Source: Gluconacetobacter azotocaptans (GTDB lineage Bacteria > Pseudomonadota > Alphaproteobacteria > Acetobacterales > Acetobacteraceae). From it: DNA of 64,000 bases. Below are positions 17,291-25,666 of this stretch, in pieces. The notes beneath the pieces are model-generated. The model did not search any database. It was not told the DNA's origin and saw only the letters and a program-made list of their open reading frames with translations. The translations under genes were made by a program, and so were the position numbers. Location: positions 272,436 through 336,435 of the forward strand of contig NZ_JABEQF010000006.1 in NCBI RefSeq assembly GCF_014174355.1, read 5' to 3'. How positions within the stretch are numbered: position 1 is the first letter of the stretch; every line of letters starts with the position of its first letter.

Positions 17291-18358
17291 TCAGGGGGCG
17301 GGCAGGGCGGCATTTTCAAGCCGGTCTAGCTTCAGCGCGTCGAACAGGGCCAGACGCAGGTACGCGCGCGCCTGGCGCGGCCATTTTTCAGGCGTGCGCG
17401 GCCGGGTGTCGCACAGGTGCATGATCGCCAGCCGGGCCCGCAGCATGGCGCGATAGCTGCGATAGAACAGCGGCAACCCGCCGACATGTCGCCCATGCAG
17501 GGCGGACCGCAGATGCCGGCCGATCCTCTCGCCCGCCCAGGCCGCGCCCAGGCGCGTGCATTCGAGCTGCAGGAAGGCGATTTCGTCCAGCGGATCGAGC
17601 GCCCGCAGGGCCGGGTCGAATTCCAGGCGATCGATGATGCTCACGCGCCCGTCCAGCCAGATATGTTCCGGGCGCAGGTCCCCGTGCGCGTCGACGATGC
17701 GGCCGGCCCGCGCGCGCGCCAGGATCACCCCGAACCGCCGGTTCAGAAAGCGTGTCTGGATCCCATCCACACGCGCCACCATTCCGCGCGGCAGATGGAA
17801 GCGGAGGTCCTGCAACACACGCCGGTTGCGTGACAGCGCCTTCCGCCACGACATCCGCAAGGCGTCCGCGGATCCCCGGACCGAAAGCGGGGACGCATGC
17901 GCGTAGAAGGACGCCAGGACGGCGGCCAGCCGGTCGAGCTGCGACGGCTGCACCGCGTGCGCCGACAATGCCGACTGGAGAAAGCCGCCGTCGTCGAGGC
18001 GCCGCATGACGACCAGCCAGTCGACGACCCGCCCCGCCCCCCCGATGGCAAGGCCCGATGCCCCCTCGACCAGAGGGACGACGCCCAGATAGACATCCGG
18101 CGCCAGCCGGCGGTTCAGGCGGTCTTCGGCACGGCAGGCGTCGGCCCGACGATCGAGGGTGGAGAAATCCAGATAGGGAAAGCGCACCGGCTTCTTGAGC
18201 TTGTAGACGCGCGGCCCGGCCAGGAACACCCAGGACATATGCGTCTCGCGCGCGACGACCGTCTCCGAGGCGCCAGCATAGCTTTGCGGCCGGGACAGAA
18301 ACCGGACCTTGCGCTCCAAGGAGACAGGCGCCCGCATGTCCAAGGCGTCGTGCGCCAT
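17291..18358 (-). CDS. Aminoglycoside phosphotransferase-like protein (COG2187)
   Basis: 355-residue protein kinase-fold enzyme with HGDLRPEHIWLDGRVSIIDRLEFD, which carries the catalytic HGD-N/H-type loop and the metal-binding IID. The N-terminal ETHMSWVFLAGPRVYKLKKP matches the first half of bifunctional COG2187/COG0645 proteins; the P-loop second half is absent. Substrate unknown; it should not be read as a resistance gene. The start at 18358 is a judgement, since no clear ribosome site is seen and the frame stays open to 18619. It converges on the PRPP synthetase gene with a 2-bp gap. Confidence 0.75.
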   Translation of the reverse strand: MAHDALDMRAPVSLERKVRFLSRPQSYAGASETVVARETHMSWVFLAGPRVYKLKKPVRFPYLDFSTLDRRADACRAEDRLNRRLAPDVYLGVVPLVEGASGLAIGGAGRVVDWLVVMRRLDDGGFLQSALSAHAVQPSQLDRLAAVLASFYAHASPLSVRGSADALRMSWRKALSRNRRVLQDLRFHLPRGMVARVDGIQTRFLNRRFGVILARARAGRIVDAHGDLRPEHIWLDGRVSIIDRLEFDPALRALDPLDEIAFLQLECTRLGAAWAGERIGRHLRSALHGRHVGGLPLFYRSYRAMLRARLAIMHLCDTRPRTPEKWPRQARAYLRLALFDALKLDRLENAALPAP

Positions 18359-18808
18359 GGCGGCCGAGCGTGCCGGGGTGTGCCGGCTATCGGCCGATGC
18401 CGCCTTGCCCGGGCGTCCGCGCGGACCCGGGCTGCTGTTCCGTCCCGTCCCCTTCAGCCGGTTGCTCGGCGCCGGCAGGCGGGCGATCGGGGCCGGCGGG
18501 GTGTTCCTGTCCCGCGGGGGCATGCCCGGCCCCGCGGTCGCGCGTCGCGCGTGATGTTCTGCTGCCACTTGGTGTCGGCGGAGTTTTAAACGACATTCCA
18601 CCCTCCCTTTTCCTAGCACATGGGGCGGAAAGCCGGGTCCGAAAGAAGGGTGCGGAAAAGTTCATCGACGGCACGGATATATTTCGTGACTTTCTTGCTG
18701 TGGACTTGTTTTATGCAAAATCCGTCCCGCCATCACGTTCTCGCGCAGGCGATTGAAACGCCTGTCGGCATCCCCAGCTTCGACTGCCGTTCTGATGGGA
18801 GAGCGACG

Positions 18809-19006
18809 ATGAAACCGTCTGTGAAACCGGTTCCGGAAGCGGCCATGGAATTGGTGGACCGTCATGGTGACGAGGCCGTGCACGTGGCCCGCATGCACCG
18901 GGACGAGGCGCAGGAGGCCGACGACGCGGCGGGGACGGCATATTGGAATGCCATATTGGAAACGCTGCAATATCTTCTTGAGGAAGATCCCAGGCGCGTA
19001 TCGTGA
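18809..19006 (+). CDS. Small acidic protein, 65 aa, unknown
   Basis: ATG 18809 follows GGGAGAG at 7 bases and opens a 65-codon frame: it begins MKPSVKPVPEAAMELVDRHG and has a predicted helical, Glu/Asp-rich middle (HRDEAQEADDAAGTAYW). No signal peptide or membrane segment. It stands alone between the divergent COG2187 gene and the convergent SDR gene. I recognise no function; the helical acidic make-up and good ribosome site favour a real gene. Confidence 0.65.
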   Translation: MKPSVKPVPEAAMELVDRHGDEAVHVARMHRDEAQEADDAAGTAYWNAILETLQYLLEEDPRRVS

Positions 19007-19043
19007 GCCGCCTCCCGACACAGGGCAATCCCGTGATCGGGGC

Positions 19044-19784
19044 TCAGACGATGCCGCCGTTGGCGCGCAGCGTCTGGCCGTTGATCCATGCGCCGTCGGG
19101 GCCGGCCAGGAAGGCGACGGCGGCCGCGATGTCCTCGGGCTGGCCCAGGCGTTCCAGCGGGGCGAGTTTCGACAGGCGCTCGATGAGTTCGGGTGATTTT
19201 CCGTTCAGGAACAGGTCGGTCGCGGTCGGGCCGGGGGCGATGGCGTTGACGGTGATGGCGCGACCGCGCAGTTCCCTGGCCAGGATGGGGGTCATCGCCT
19301 CGACGGCGGCCTTGGTGGCGGCATAGACGCCGTACCCCGGTTGCAGCAGGCCGACGACGCTGGACGAGAAATTGATGATCCGTCCGCCGTCGCGCAGCCG
19401 CCCGGCGGCCTCGCGCAGCGTGTTGAACGTACCCTTCAGATTGACGGCGATCTGGCGGTCGAACGCGGCGTCGTCGGTGTCGGCGATGGGCGACAGCGTC
19501 ATGATGCCGGCGTTGTTGACCAGCACGTCGACGCCGCCGAACGTGGCCTGCGCCGCATCGAACAGGCCGCGCACGGCCTGCGGGTCGCTGATATCGGCCC
19601 GGGCGGTGAGGGCGCGGCCGCCCTGGTCCTCGATGCCGCGCGTCAGGGCTTCCGCCGGGGCGGCATCGCCGGAATAGTTGATGACGACGGTCAAGCCGTC
19701 CCGCGCCAGACGCACGGCGATGGCCGCGCCGATGCCGCGCGACGCGCCGGTGACGAGGGCGACTTTCGGGGTGTGCTGGGTCAT
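19044..19784 (-). CDS. SDR-family oxidoreductase
   Basis: 246-residue classical short-chain dehydrogenase with TGASRGIGAAIA at the N-terminus, VNNAGIM and the catalytic YAATKAA, closest in look to FabG-like reductases. ATG 19784 has AGGAGA at 8 bases. A LysR gene is transcribed divergently 114 bp away, the usual arrangement for a regulator controlling its neighbour. Substrate unknown. Confidence 0.9.
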   Translation of the reverse strand: MTQHTPKVALVTGASRGIGAAIAVRLARDGLTVVINYSGDAAPAEALTRGIEDQGGRALTARADISDPQAVRGLFDAAQATFGGVDVLVNNAGIMTLSPIADTDDAAFDRQIAVNLKGTFNTLREAAGRLRDGGRIINFSSSVVGLLQPGYGVYAATKAAVEAMTPILARELRGRAITVNAIAPGPTATDLFLNGKSPELIERLSKLAPLERLGQPEDIAAAVAFLAGPDGAWINGQTLRANGGIV

Positions 19785-19898
19785 GGTCGGTCTCCTGTTT
19801 GGGGTCATCCGCCGGGGATGTAGGGACCATGAACCTTTTCCTGTTCCGGATAATCACTCATGATCCGGCATCACAATCCGGAAGATGCGAACAGACTG

Positions 19899-20807
19899 AT
19901 GGACCGATTTGACGCCATGCGGGTGTTCACGCGGGTGGTGGAGCGCCGCAGCTTCACACAGGCAGCCGGCGACCTCGGCCTGCCGCGCTCGACGGTGACG
20001 GACGCGGTCAAGCAGCTCGAGGCCCGGCTGGGCGTCCGGCTGCTGCAACGCACGACGCGCCATGTCAGCCCGACGCTGGATGGCGAGGCGTATCACCGCC
20101 GCTGTCTCGCGCTCATTGCCGACCTGGAGGACGCCGAGGCGGCGTTCAGCGGTGCGAAGCCGCGCGGCATGCTGCGGGTCGATGTGCACGGCACGCTGGC
20201 GCGTCATTTCGTGCTGCCGCGCCTGCCGGACTTCCTGGCCGCCTATCCCGAGATCGAACTGACCATGAGCGAGGGCGACCGGCTGGTGGATCTGATCCGC
20301 GAGGGGATCGATTGCGTGCTGCGCGTGGGCGACCTTCAGAACAGCGACATGGTGGCGCGGCGGGTGGCGATGCTGGAGGAAGTGACCTGCGCGGCGCCAT
20401 CCTATGTCGCGCGGTTCGGCATGCCGGGGGATATCGCGGCGCTGGACAGGCATTGCATGGTGGGGTTCCGGTCGTCGGCGACCGGCGGCCTGTTGCCGCT
20501 GGAATTCATGGTCGGGGGCATCCTGCGCCATGTCACCTTGCCCAGCCCCGTGACGGTGAACGGGGCCGAGAGTTTCGTCGCGTCGGCCAGACTGGGACTG
20601 GGGCTGATCCAGGTGCCGCGCTATCACGTCGCGCAGGATCTGGAGCAGGGGACGCTGGTGGTCGTCCTGCCCGATTGTCCGCCGTCGCCGACGCCGGTTT
20701 CGCTGCTTTACCCGCGCAACCGGCAGCTATCGCCCCGTGTGCGGGTATTTATCGACTGGCTTGCAAGGGTATTCGCGGCACAGTCCGGCGGACCTTGTTC
20801 TTTCTGA
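19899..20807 (+). CDS. LysR-family transcriptional regulator
   Basis: 302 residues with an N-terminal winged HTH (MDRFDAMRVFTRVVERRSFTQ is the usual start; helix QAAGDLGLPRSTVTDAVKQLEARLG) and a substrate-binding-like effector domain. ATG 19899 gives the canonical N-terminus; ATG 19860 in frame is possible. Divergent from the SDR gene at 19044, its probable target. The short tail PCSF at the end is unremarkable. Confidence 0.9.
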   Translation: MDRFDAMRVFTRVVERRSFTQAAGDLGLPRSTVTDAVKQLEARLGVRLLQRTTRHVSPTLDGEAYHRRCLALIADLEDAEAAFSGAKPRGMLRVDVHGTLARHFVLPRLPDFLAAYPEIELTMSEGDRLVDLIREGIDCVLRVGDLQNSDMVARRVAMLEEVTCAAPSYVARFGMPGDIAALDRHCMVGFRSSATGGLLPLEFMVGGILRHVTLPSPVTVNGAESFVASARLGLGLIQVPRYHVAQDLEQGTLVVVLPDCPPSPTPVSLLYPRNRQLSPRVRVFIDWLARVFAAQSGGPCSF

Positions 20808-20822
20808 GAACGGGGATCGGCG

Positions 20823-21653
20823 TTACGTGCCGATCCGCACCGGCGAGACCATGTCGCGCAGGCAGGCGATGATGGATCGGGAGGTTAGCTGGCCGCTGCG
20901 GGGGTTTTCCGGATTGGGGACGATGTCGATATGACAGGTGAAGCGCGCGACGGCGGATTCGACCGTGATGGTATGGATGTTGCGGTCCACCGCCGGGTCG
21001 GCGATCACCCGGATTTCGGTCTTGCGCGGCCCCAGCCCCGCCAGGGCCAGCGCCGCCGCGACGTTGGTGTTGGCAGGGAAGGCCAGGGCGGCTTCCTCGG
21101 CGGTGCCGCTGAAGATGGTCGTGGGCGCGCGCAGGGCGTGCACGTCGATGCCCTGCTGCGCCAGGTACGGTGCGCCGGCCAGGCTGGCGGGGGATTTGCG
21201 GGTTTCGATGGTGATCGACGCCACCGGGGCCTCGCACGCCGCGCGGACGGCATCCAGCCCCAGGATCGCGCCGCTGGGGACGATGATCCGCCCGCCCGTG
21301 CGGCGCGCGACATCGACCAGATCCATATGCGACAGCAGCGCGCCCGCCGACGCCACCACCAGGGTTGCGCCACGTTCCAGCGTCGGCCGGGCGATGTCGG
21401 CGAAGGCGCGGGCCGGCAGCATCTCGACCACCACGTCGGTGTCCGACAAATCGGCCAGAGTGCCGATGCGCGGCAGGGCGCGGAAACCCGCCAGGTTCTG
21501 ACGGGCCTTTTCCCGGTCCGAGGCCGCCACCGCGACCAGTTCCAGCCCGTCGATCCCGGCATCGAGCTGCCGTGCGACCTGCTGGCCGATCGATCCCAGG
21601 CCCGCCAGCCCGATCCGAAGGGGCCTTTGTCGCATCGTTGCCCCGAAATGCAT
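20823..21653 (-). CDS. Aspartate dehydrogenase family protein
   Basis: 276 residues with the NAD(P) loop GLAGLGSIGQQVA and the family blocks SGAILGLDAVRAA, FPANTNVAAALALAGLG and NPENPRSG, all typical of L-aspartate dehydrogenase (NadX type), which converts aspartate to iminoaspartate or runs in reverse. ATG 21653 has AGGAAGGA upstream. It shares the strand with the VOC and molybdenum hydroxylase genes, separated by hairpin repeats, so it may belong to the nearby catabolic cluster or to NAD synthesis; position alone does not decide. Confidence 0.85.
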   Translation of the reverse strand: MHFGATMRQRPLRIGLAGLGSIGQQVARQLDAGIDGLELVAVAASDREKARQNLAGFRALPRIGTLADLSDTDVVVEMLPARAFADIARPTLERGATLVVASAGALLSHMDLVDVARRTGGRIIVPSGAILGLDAVRAACEAPVASITIETRKSPASLAGAPYLAQQGIDVHALRAPTTIFSGTAEEAALAFPANTNVAAALALAGLGPRKTEIRVIADPAVDRNIHTITVESAVARFTCHIDIVPNPENPRSGQLTSRSIIACLRDMVSPVRIGT

Positions 21654-21663
21654 CCGATCGTCC

Positions 21664-21726
21664 TTCCTGTGTCAGGCTTCTCGGGCTCCGCCCGAGTCCG
21701 GCAAGGGCCGAGGCCCTTGCATCCCG
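21664..21726. repeat. Tandem intergenic hairpins, related module E
   Basis: Two consecutive perfect stems, CTCGGGC-TCC-GCCCGAG and CAAGGGCC-GA-GGCCCTTG, lie between the VOC and aspartate dehydrogenase genes. They have the same build as copy A at 308-402 (two short G/C hairpins followed by a CCCGTTCG-like tail), but the sequence differs. They are a likely transcription-end or mRNA-stabilising element. Confidence 0.5.
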
Positions 21727-21759
21727 TTCGTTTTATAAAGCCCTTGTCTTCGCCCCGGC

Positions 21760-22182
21760 CTACTGCTTGGCGAACAACAGCCCCATGTCACGGAGCGCCT
21801 TGAATTCCAGCGCGTTGCCTGCGGGGTCGAGGAAGAACATCGTCGCCTGTTCGCCCGGCAGGCCCTTGAAGCGGATCTGCGGTTCCATCACGAACGCCAC
21901 CCCATGGCTGCGCAGGCGGTCCGCCAGGCTGGTCCAGCTTTCCATGTCCAGCACGACGCCGAAATGCGGGATCGGCACGGCATGCCCGTCGACCGTGCCG
22001 GCGCAGTTCGAAGGGGGCTGGGGCGCGTGGGTCAGATGGGTGACGATCTGGTGGCCGAACAGGTCGAAATCGATCCAGCTTTCGGAACTGCGGCCTTCGG
22101 GGCACCCCATGACGGTGCCGTAGAACGTGCGGGCGGCATCGAGATCGTCGACCGGAAAGGCAAGATGGAAGGGCGAGGGCAC
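21760..22182 (-). CDS. VOC-family (glyoxalase/dioxygenase fold) protein
   Basis: 140 residues with the paired beta-alpha-beta modules of the vicinal oxygen chelate fold; it starts [20 protein letters not shown], and metal ligands are probably the His of FHLAF, the His of IPHFGVVLD and the Glu of NALEFK. GTG 22182 is placed by AAGGAG with 7-base spacing. Members are lyases, isomerases or ring-cleaving dioxygenases. The A/T-rich operator-like region just upstream suggests control by the GntR protein at 24966. Confidence 0.8.
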   Translation of the reverse strand: MPSPFHLAFPVDDLDAARTFYGTVMGCPEGRSSESWIDFDLFGHQIVTHLTHAPQPPSNCAGTVDGHAVPIPHFGVVLDMESWTSLADRLRSHGVAFVMEPQIRFKGLPGEQATMFFLDPAGNALEFKALRDMGLLFAKQ

Positions 22183-22197
22183 GTCACGTCTCCTTTA

Positions 22198-22224
22198 TAT
22201 ACAAATTTAGTTACAAATATACAA
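22198..22224 (-). promoter_or_regulatory. Promoter/operator with two TATACAA repeats
   Basis: TATACAA occurs at 22198-22204 and again at 22218-22224, exactly 20 bp apart and so on the same face of the helix, in an A/T-rich patch immediately ahead of the VOC ribosome site. Read on the minus strand these are TTGTATA boxes, which resemble GntR/FadR-type half-sites and -10/-35 elements. Regulator and start site are not proven. Confidence 0.45.
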
Positions 22225-22251
22225 TGACAGGATCTGGAAGTCCACTGCCCG

Positions 22252-24456
22252 TCACGCCGTCACCTTGAAGACATCGGGCCGGAAGGGCATGCGGTCGGGC
22301 CGCCGGCCGGTGGCCTGCAGCAGCGCCTGCGAAATGGCCGGCGCCAGCGGGGCGACCATGATTTCGCCCACGCCCTGCGGCGGCCGGTCGCTTTCGACGA
22401 TGATCGGCACCACGTCGGGCATTTCCCCGATCGACAACAGCGGATAGTCGGTGAAATTCGATTGCTCGGCCCCGCCGCGATTGAAGGTGATCTCGCTTTT
22501 CAGGGCTGAAGTCAGGGAAAATCCGATCCCGCCCTGAATCTGCGCGACGAAAGTGTTGTGGTTGACGACCAGCCCGGCGTCGATCGCGCAGAACACCCGC
22601 GCCACCCGCCAGCTGTCACCCTTGCGGACCAGTTCGACGATTTCCGCGACGTGGGTGACGAACGACCCGCCGCGCCCGTGATAGGTGTCGAAGGAAATGC
22701 CGCGTGCCCTGCCGGGGGGCGGCGGCGTGTCCCACGACGCGGCGGCGGCCACGGCGTCCAGCACCTTCAGCGCGGCGGGGTTGTTGCGCAGCAGGTGGCG
22801 GCGGTAGTGGTACTGGTCGATCCCGGCCTTGTGCGCCAGGTCGGTGATGAAGCTCTCCCAGAACAGCACCCCGGCGCTGGAGCCGACCGACCGCATGAAA
22901 TAGACCGGAATCGGCAGCGGCGTCTGGATCACGTCGACATGGAAATTCGGAATCTTGTAGCTCTGGTTATAGATTCCATCGACCATGCTCTCGTCGTAAT
23001 CGCCCAGCGGTGTCCTGGTCAGCCAGTTCGGCCGCGTGGTGGCGAACAATGACTGCCCGCAGACGCGCGCGTGCACCGCGATGGGGTAGCCGTCCTTATC
23101 CACCACCGCGCGCAGCCGCCCCTTGTTGTTGGGGCGGAAATGATCGTGCTGGATGTCCATCTCGCGCGTGCGGATCAGCTTGACCGGGCGGCCGACCGCC
23201 ATCGCCGCGCGGACGGCCTGGGCGACGAAATCGGGCGCGATCTTGCCGCCGAAGCTGCCGCCCAGAAAGCCGATATGCAGATGCACCTTGTCCTCGGGCA
23301 CGCCCGAGATCTTGGAGATGACGGCGACCGAGGCGTCGGTGCTCTGGATCGACCCCCACACGTCCACCCGGTCGGGCTGGACATGCACCGTGGCGTTCAT
23401 CGGCTCCATCGCCGCGTGGGCCAGGTGCGGGACGCTGAAGCGGCTTTCGATCACCTGGTCCGGGTTCTGGCCCAGGATGCGCGGCGCGTCGCCGCGCGCC
23501 AGCGCCGTCACGCCGATTTCCGCATCCAGCCCCGAGTCCGCCAACCGGTCGATCAGTTCGGTCGACAGCGCACCGTTCTCGCCGGGCGAGAAGGTGGCGT
23601 CGAGCATCTGCACCGCCCGCAGCGCCTGCCAGAAGCGGTCGGCCACCACGATGACCCCGTCGTCCAGCCGGACGATGGCCCGTACCCCCGGCTGCTGGCG
23701 GATTTCGGCCTCGTTGTTGATGCGCACCAGCCAGCCGCCGATGGTCGGCGACAGGGCGATGGCGGCGTTGAGCATGCCCGGCACCTCGGCATCCAGCCCG
23801 TATTTCGCCGACCCGTCGGTCTTGGCCGCCGTGTCGCGGCGCGGCAGCGCCTTGCCGATCAGGCGGAATTCGGCGGGCGTCTTCAGCCGGGGCGTGGGCG
23901 ACAGCGGCAGGCGCGCGGCTTCGGCCGCCAGCGCGCCATAGGGCAGGGCGGCGCCGGTGCGGATGTTGCGCACCATGCCCGATTCCGTGGCGCAGTCGCT
24001 CACCGGCACCTGCCAGCGCGCGGCTGCGGCGCGCACCAGCACATCGCGCGCCGCGGCGCCTGCGACGCGCAGCCGGGCATAGAATTTGGTGGTCGAGGTC
24101 GAGGCCCCTTCCTTCTGCGACGGCTTTTCGTTGCGGAACTGGAGCTTGTAGGCGTCGCGGCCCATGACCCAGCGCACTTTCACCGCCGGCCAGTCGGCAT
24201 CCAGCTCGTCCGCCAGGATCGCCGGCAGGGCGGTGTACGACCCCTGGCCGACCTCGGGCTGGCACAGGCCCAGGGTGACGCCGCCCTGCGCGTCGATGAA
24301 GATCCAGTCCGTCAGTTCGATGTCGGCGTCCGTGCCGCCTTCTGCCGCCACCGTCGGGTCCAGCGGTACGGCCAGCAGCGCACCGAACGCGGCCGCGACC
24401 TCGAGGAAACGGCGGCGCCCGATGGACGGCGCCCCGGACCGGGTCAGGCCCTTCAT
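22252..24456 (-). CDS. Molybdenum hydroxylase large subunit (isoquinoline 1-oxidoreductase beta type)
   Basis: 734-residue molybdopterin-cytosine-dinucleotide subunit of the xanthine dehydrogenase family. The Tat signal GRRRFLEVAAAFGAL near the N-terminus indicates export of the folded enzyme. Family segments include GGSFGGKIAPDF, SVGSSAGVLFWESF and, near the end, QGVGEIMVAPLAPA with the active-site Glu. These enzymes hydroxylate N-heteroaromatics or oxidise aldehydes with water as oxygen donor. ATG 24456 overlaps the stop of the iron-sulfur subunit by 4 bp. No FAD subunit or cytochrome c subunit is encoded nearby. Confidence 0.9.
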   Translation of the reverse strand: MKGLTRSGAPSIGRRRFLEVAAAFGALLAVPLDPTVAAEGGTDADIELTDWIFIDAQGGVTLGLCQPEVGQGSYTALPAILADELDADWPAVKVRWVMGRDAYKLQFRNEKPSQKEGASTSTTKFYARLRVAGAAARDVLVRAAAARWQVPVSDCATESGMVRNIRTGAALPYGALAAEAARLPLSPTPRLKTPAEFRLIGKALPRRDTAAKTDGSAKYGLDAEVPGMLNAAIALSPTIGGWLVRINNEAEIRQQPGVRAIVRLDDGVIVVADRFWQALRAVQMLDATFSPGENGALSTELIDRLADSGLDAEIGVTALARGDAPRILGQNPDQVIESRFSVPHLAHAAMEPMNATVHVQPDRVDVWGSIQSTDASVAVISKISGVPEDKVHLHIGFLGGSFGGKIAPDFVAQAVRAAMAVGRPVKLIRTREMDIQHDHFRPNNKGRLRAVVDKDGYPIAVHARVCGQSLFATTRPNWLTRTPLGDYDESMVDGIYNQSYKIPNFHVDVIQTPLPIPVYFMRSVGSSAGVLFWESFITDLAHKAGIDQYHYRRHLLRNNPAALKVLDAVAAAASWDTPPPPGRARGISFDTYHGRGGSFVTHVAEIVELVRKGDSWRVARVFCAIDAGLVVNHNTFVAQIQGGIGFSLTSALKSEITFNRGGAEQSNFTDYPLLSIGEMPDVVPIIVESDRPPQGVGEIMVAPLAPAISQALLQATGRRPDRMPFRPDVFKVTA

Positions 24457-24911
24457 GATTTGAGCGACCGGGCGGCGGCGTGGATGGCCTGACGGATGCG
24501 CACATAGGTCGCGCAACGGCACAGGTTGGTCATCCAGCGGTCGATGTCCTGGTCGGTGGGGGCGGGGGTGTCGGCCAGCATCGCCGTCGCCGTCATGATC
24601 ATCCCCGACTGGCAATAGCCGCATTGCGGCACGTCCAGATCGTTCCACGCCTTGCGCACGGCGTTGTCGGCGTCGGCGGCCACGCCCTCGATGGTGCGGA
24701 TGGCGCGGCCGCGCACATTGCCCACCGCCAGCACGCAGGTGCGGCTGGCCGCGCCGTCGACATGCATGGTGCAGGCGCCGCACATGCCGATGCCGCAGCC
24801 GAACTTGCTGCCGGTCAGGCCGAAATGTTCGCGCACCACCCATAGCAGGGGGGTGTCCTCGGGCCCGTCGAAACTGACGGGCCGGCCGTTGAGCTGGAAC
24901 GGAATCGACAT
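24453..24911 (-). CDS. Molybdenum hydroxylase [2Fe-2S] small subunit
   Basis: 152 residues with both cluster motifs of the family: GCGIGMCGACTMHVDG (plant-type 2Fe-2S), then CGYCQSGMIMT and NLCRCATYVRIRQAI. It passes electrons from the molybdenum centre of its partner at 22252-24456, with which it overlaps by 4 bp. It matches the IorA/CoxS class. It has no signal of its own and would be carried out with the Tat-dependent large subunit (known for this enzyme group). Confidence 0.92.
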   Translation of the reverse strand: MSIPFQLNGRPVSFDGPEDTPLLWVVREHFGLTGSKFGCGIGMCGACTMHVDGAASRTCVLAVGNVRGRAIRTIEGVAADADNAVRKAWNDLDVPQCGYCQSGMIMTATAMLADTPAPTDQDIDRWMTNLCRCATYVRIRQAIHAAARSLKS

Positions 24912-24938
24912 GGGTCCGGACTCTCCTTTCGCGACGGA

Positions 24939-24959
24939 CCGGCCCCTGCCGGGGGCCGG
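24939..24959. terminator. G/C hairpin between GntR and hydroxylase genes
   Basis: CCGGCCCC-TGCCG-GGGGCCGG forms an 8-bp stem just after the GntR stop on the minus strand. No T-run follows, so it may be a weak or Rho-assisted end, or an mRNA processing barrier. Confidence 0.4.
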
Positions 24960-24965
24960 CGGTGG

Positions 24966-25649
24966 TCAGGGGGTGGGCATGAATTCGGGCTGCCGGGCCT
25001 GGCTGTCGTGGTGCGAGCGCAGCAGTTGCAGCACGCCGGCGGCCAGGCGCGCGTTATGGTCGCGCATGACGGTGTAGGCGGCCTCGGGGTCGCCGGCGAC
25101 GATGGCGCGCACCACCGCGCCATGGTCGTCGCGCGACCGGTTCAGCCGTTCGCCGTGCGCCAGCGGCTGCGCCTGGCGGAACGGGGCCAGACGGGTGCGC
25201 AGGTCCTGCATCAGCCCGGCCAGCGTCTCGTTATGCGCGCCGCGGCCGATCAGTTCGTGGAAGCTGCGGTTGATCGCCCAGTACGCGGTCTGGTCGCCGC
25301 GCTGCGCCGCGTCCTTGCCCTGTTCGTACAGGCCCTGGAGCATGCTTTTTTCCAGCGCGTTCATCTTCTGCGACGCCAGGCGGGCGCACAGGGCCTCGAT
25401 CTCGCATTCGGCGTCCAGCATGTCGGCCAACTGGTCCAGGCTGATCTGCGTGACGATCGCCCCACGCCGCGGCACGAAATCGATCAGCCCGCGCGTTGCC
25501 AGTTCCTTCAGCGCCTCGCGCACCGGGGTGCGGGACACGTTGAAGGTCGCGGCCAGGCTCTGCTCGTCCAGGCGTTGGCCGGGGCGCAGCTTGCCGTGCA
25601 GGATCTGTTCGGCGAGATTATTATATATATCTTCGGCGTAGGTCGACAC
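24966..25649 (-). CDS. GntR-family regulator (FadR/FCD subgroup)
   Basis: 227 residues: N-terminal winged HTH (RLDEQSLAATFNVSRTPVREALKELATRGLI) and an all-helical FCD ligand domain with several His residues (FHELIGRGAHNETL). GTG 25649 is set by AAGGAG at 7 bases. Proteins of this group repress catabolic operons and respond to small carboxylates. It sits between the molybdenum hydroxylase and the hydroxyacid dehydrogenase on the same strand, so it is the likely local regulator of the cluster 21760-33516. Confidence 0.9.
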   Translation of the reverse strand: MSTYAEDIYNNLAEQILHGKLRPGQRLDEQSLAATFNVSRTPVREALKELATRGLIDFVPRRGAIVTQISLDQLADMLDAECEIEALCARLASQKMNALEKSMLQGLYEQGKDAAQRGDQTAYWAINRSFHELIGRGAHNETLAGLMQDLRTRLAPFRQAQPLAHGERLNRSRDDHGAVVRAIVAGDPEAAYTVMRDHNARLAAGVLQLLRSHHDSQARQPEFMPTP

Positions 25650-25666
25650 GCATGGTCTCCTTGCAT

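Noticed and set aside
17291..18358. Aminoglycoside resistance gene.
   Set aside because: It has the kinase fold but belongs to the COG2187 type linked to central metabolism genes; nothing indicates drug modification.
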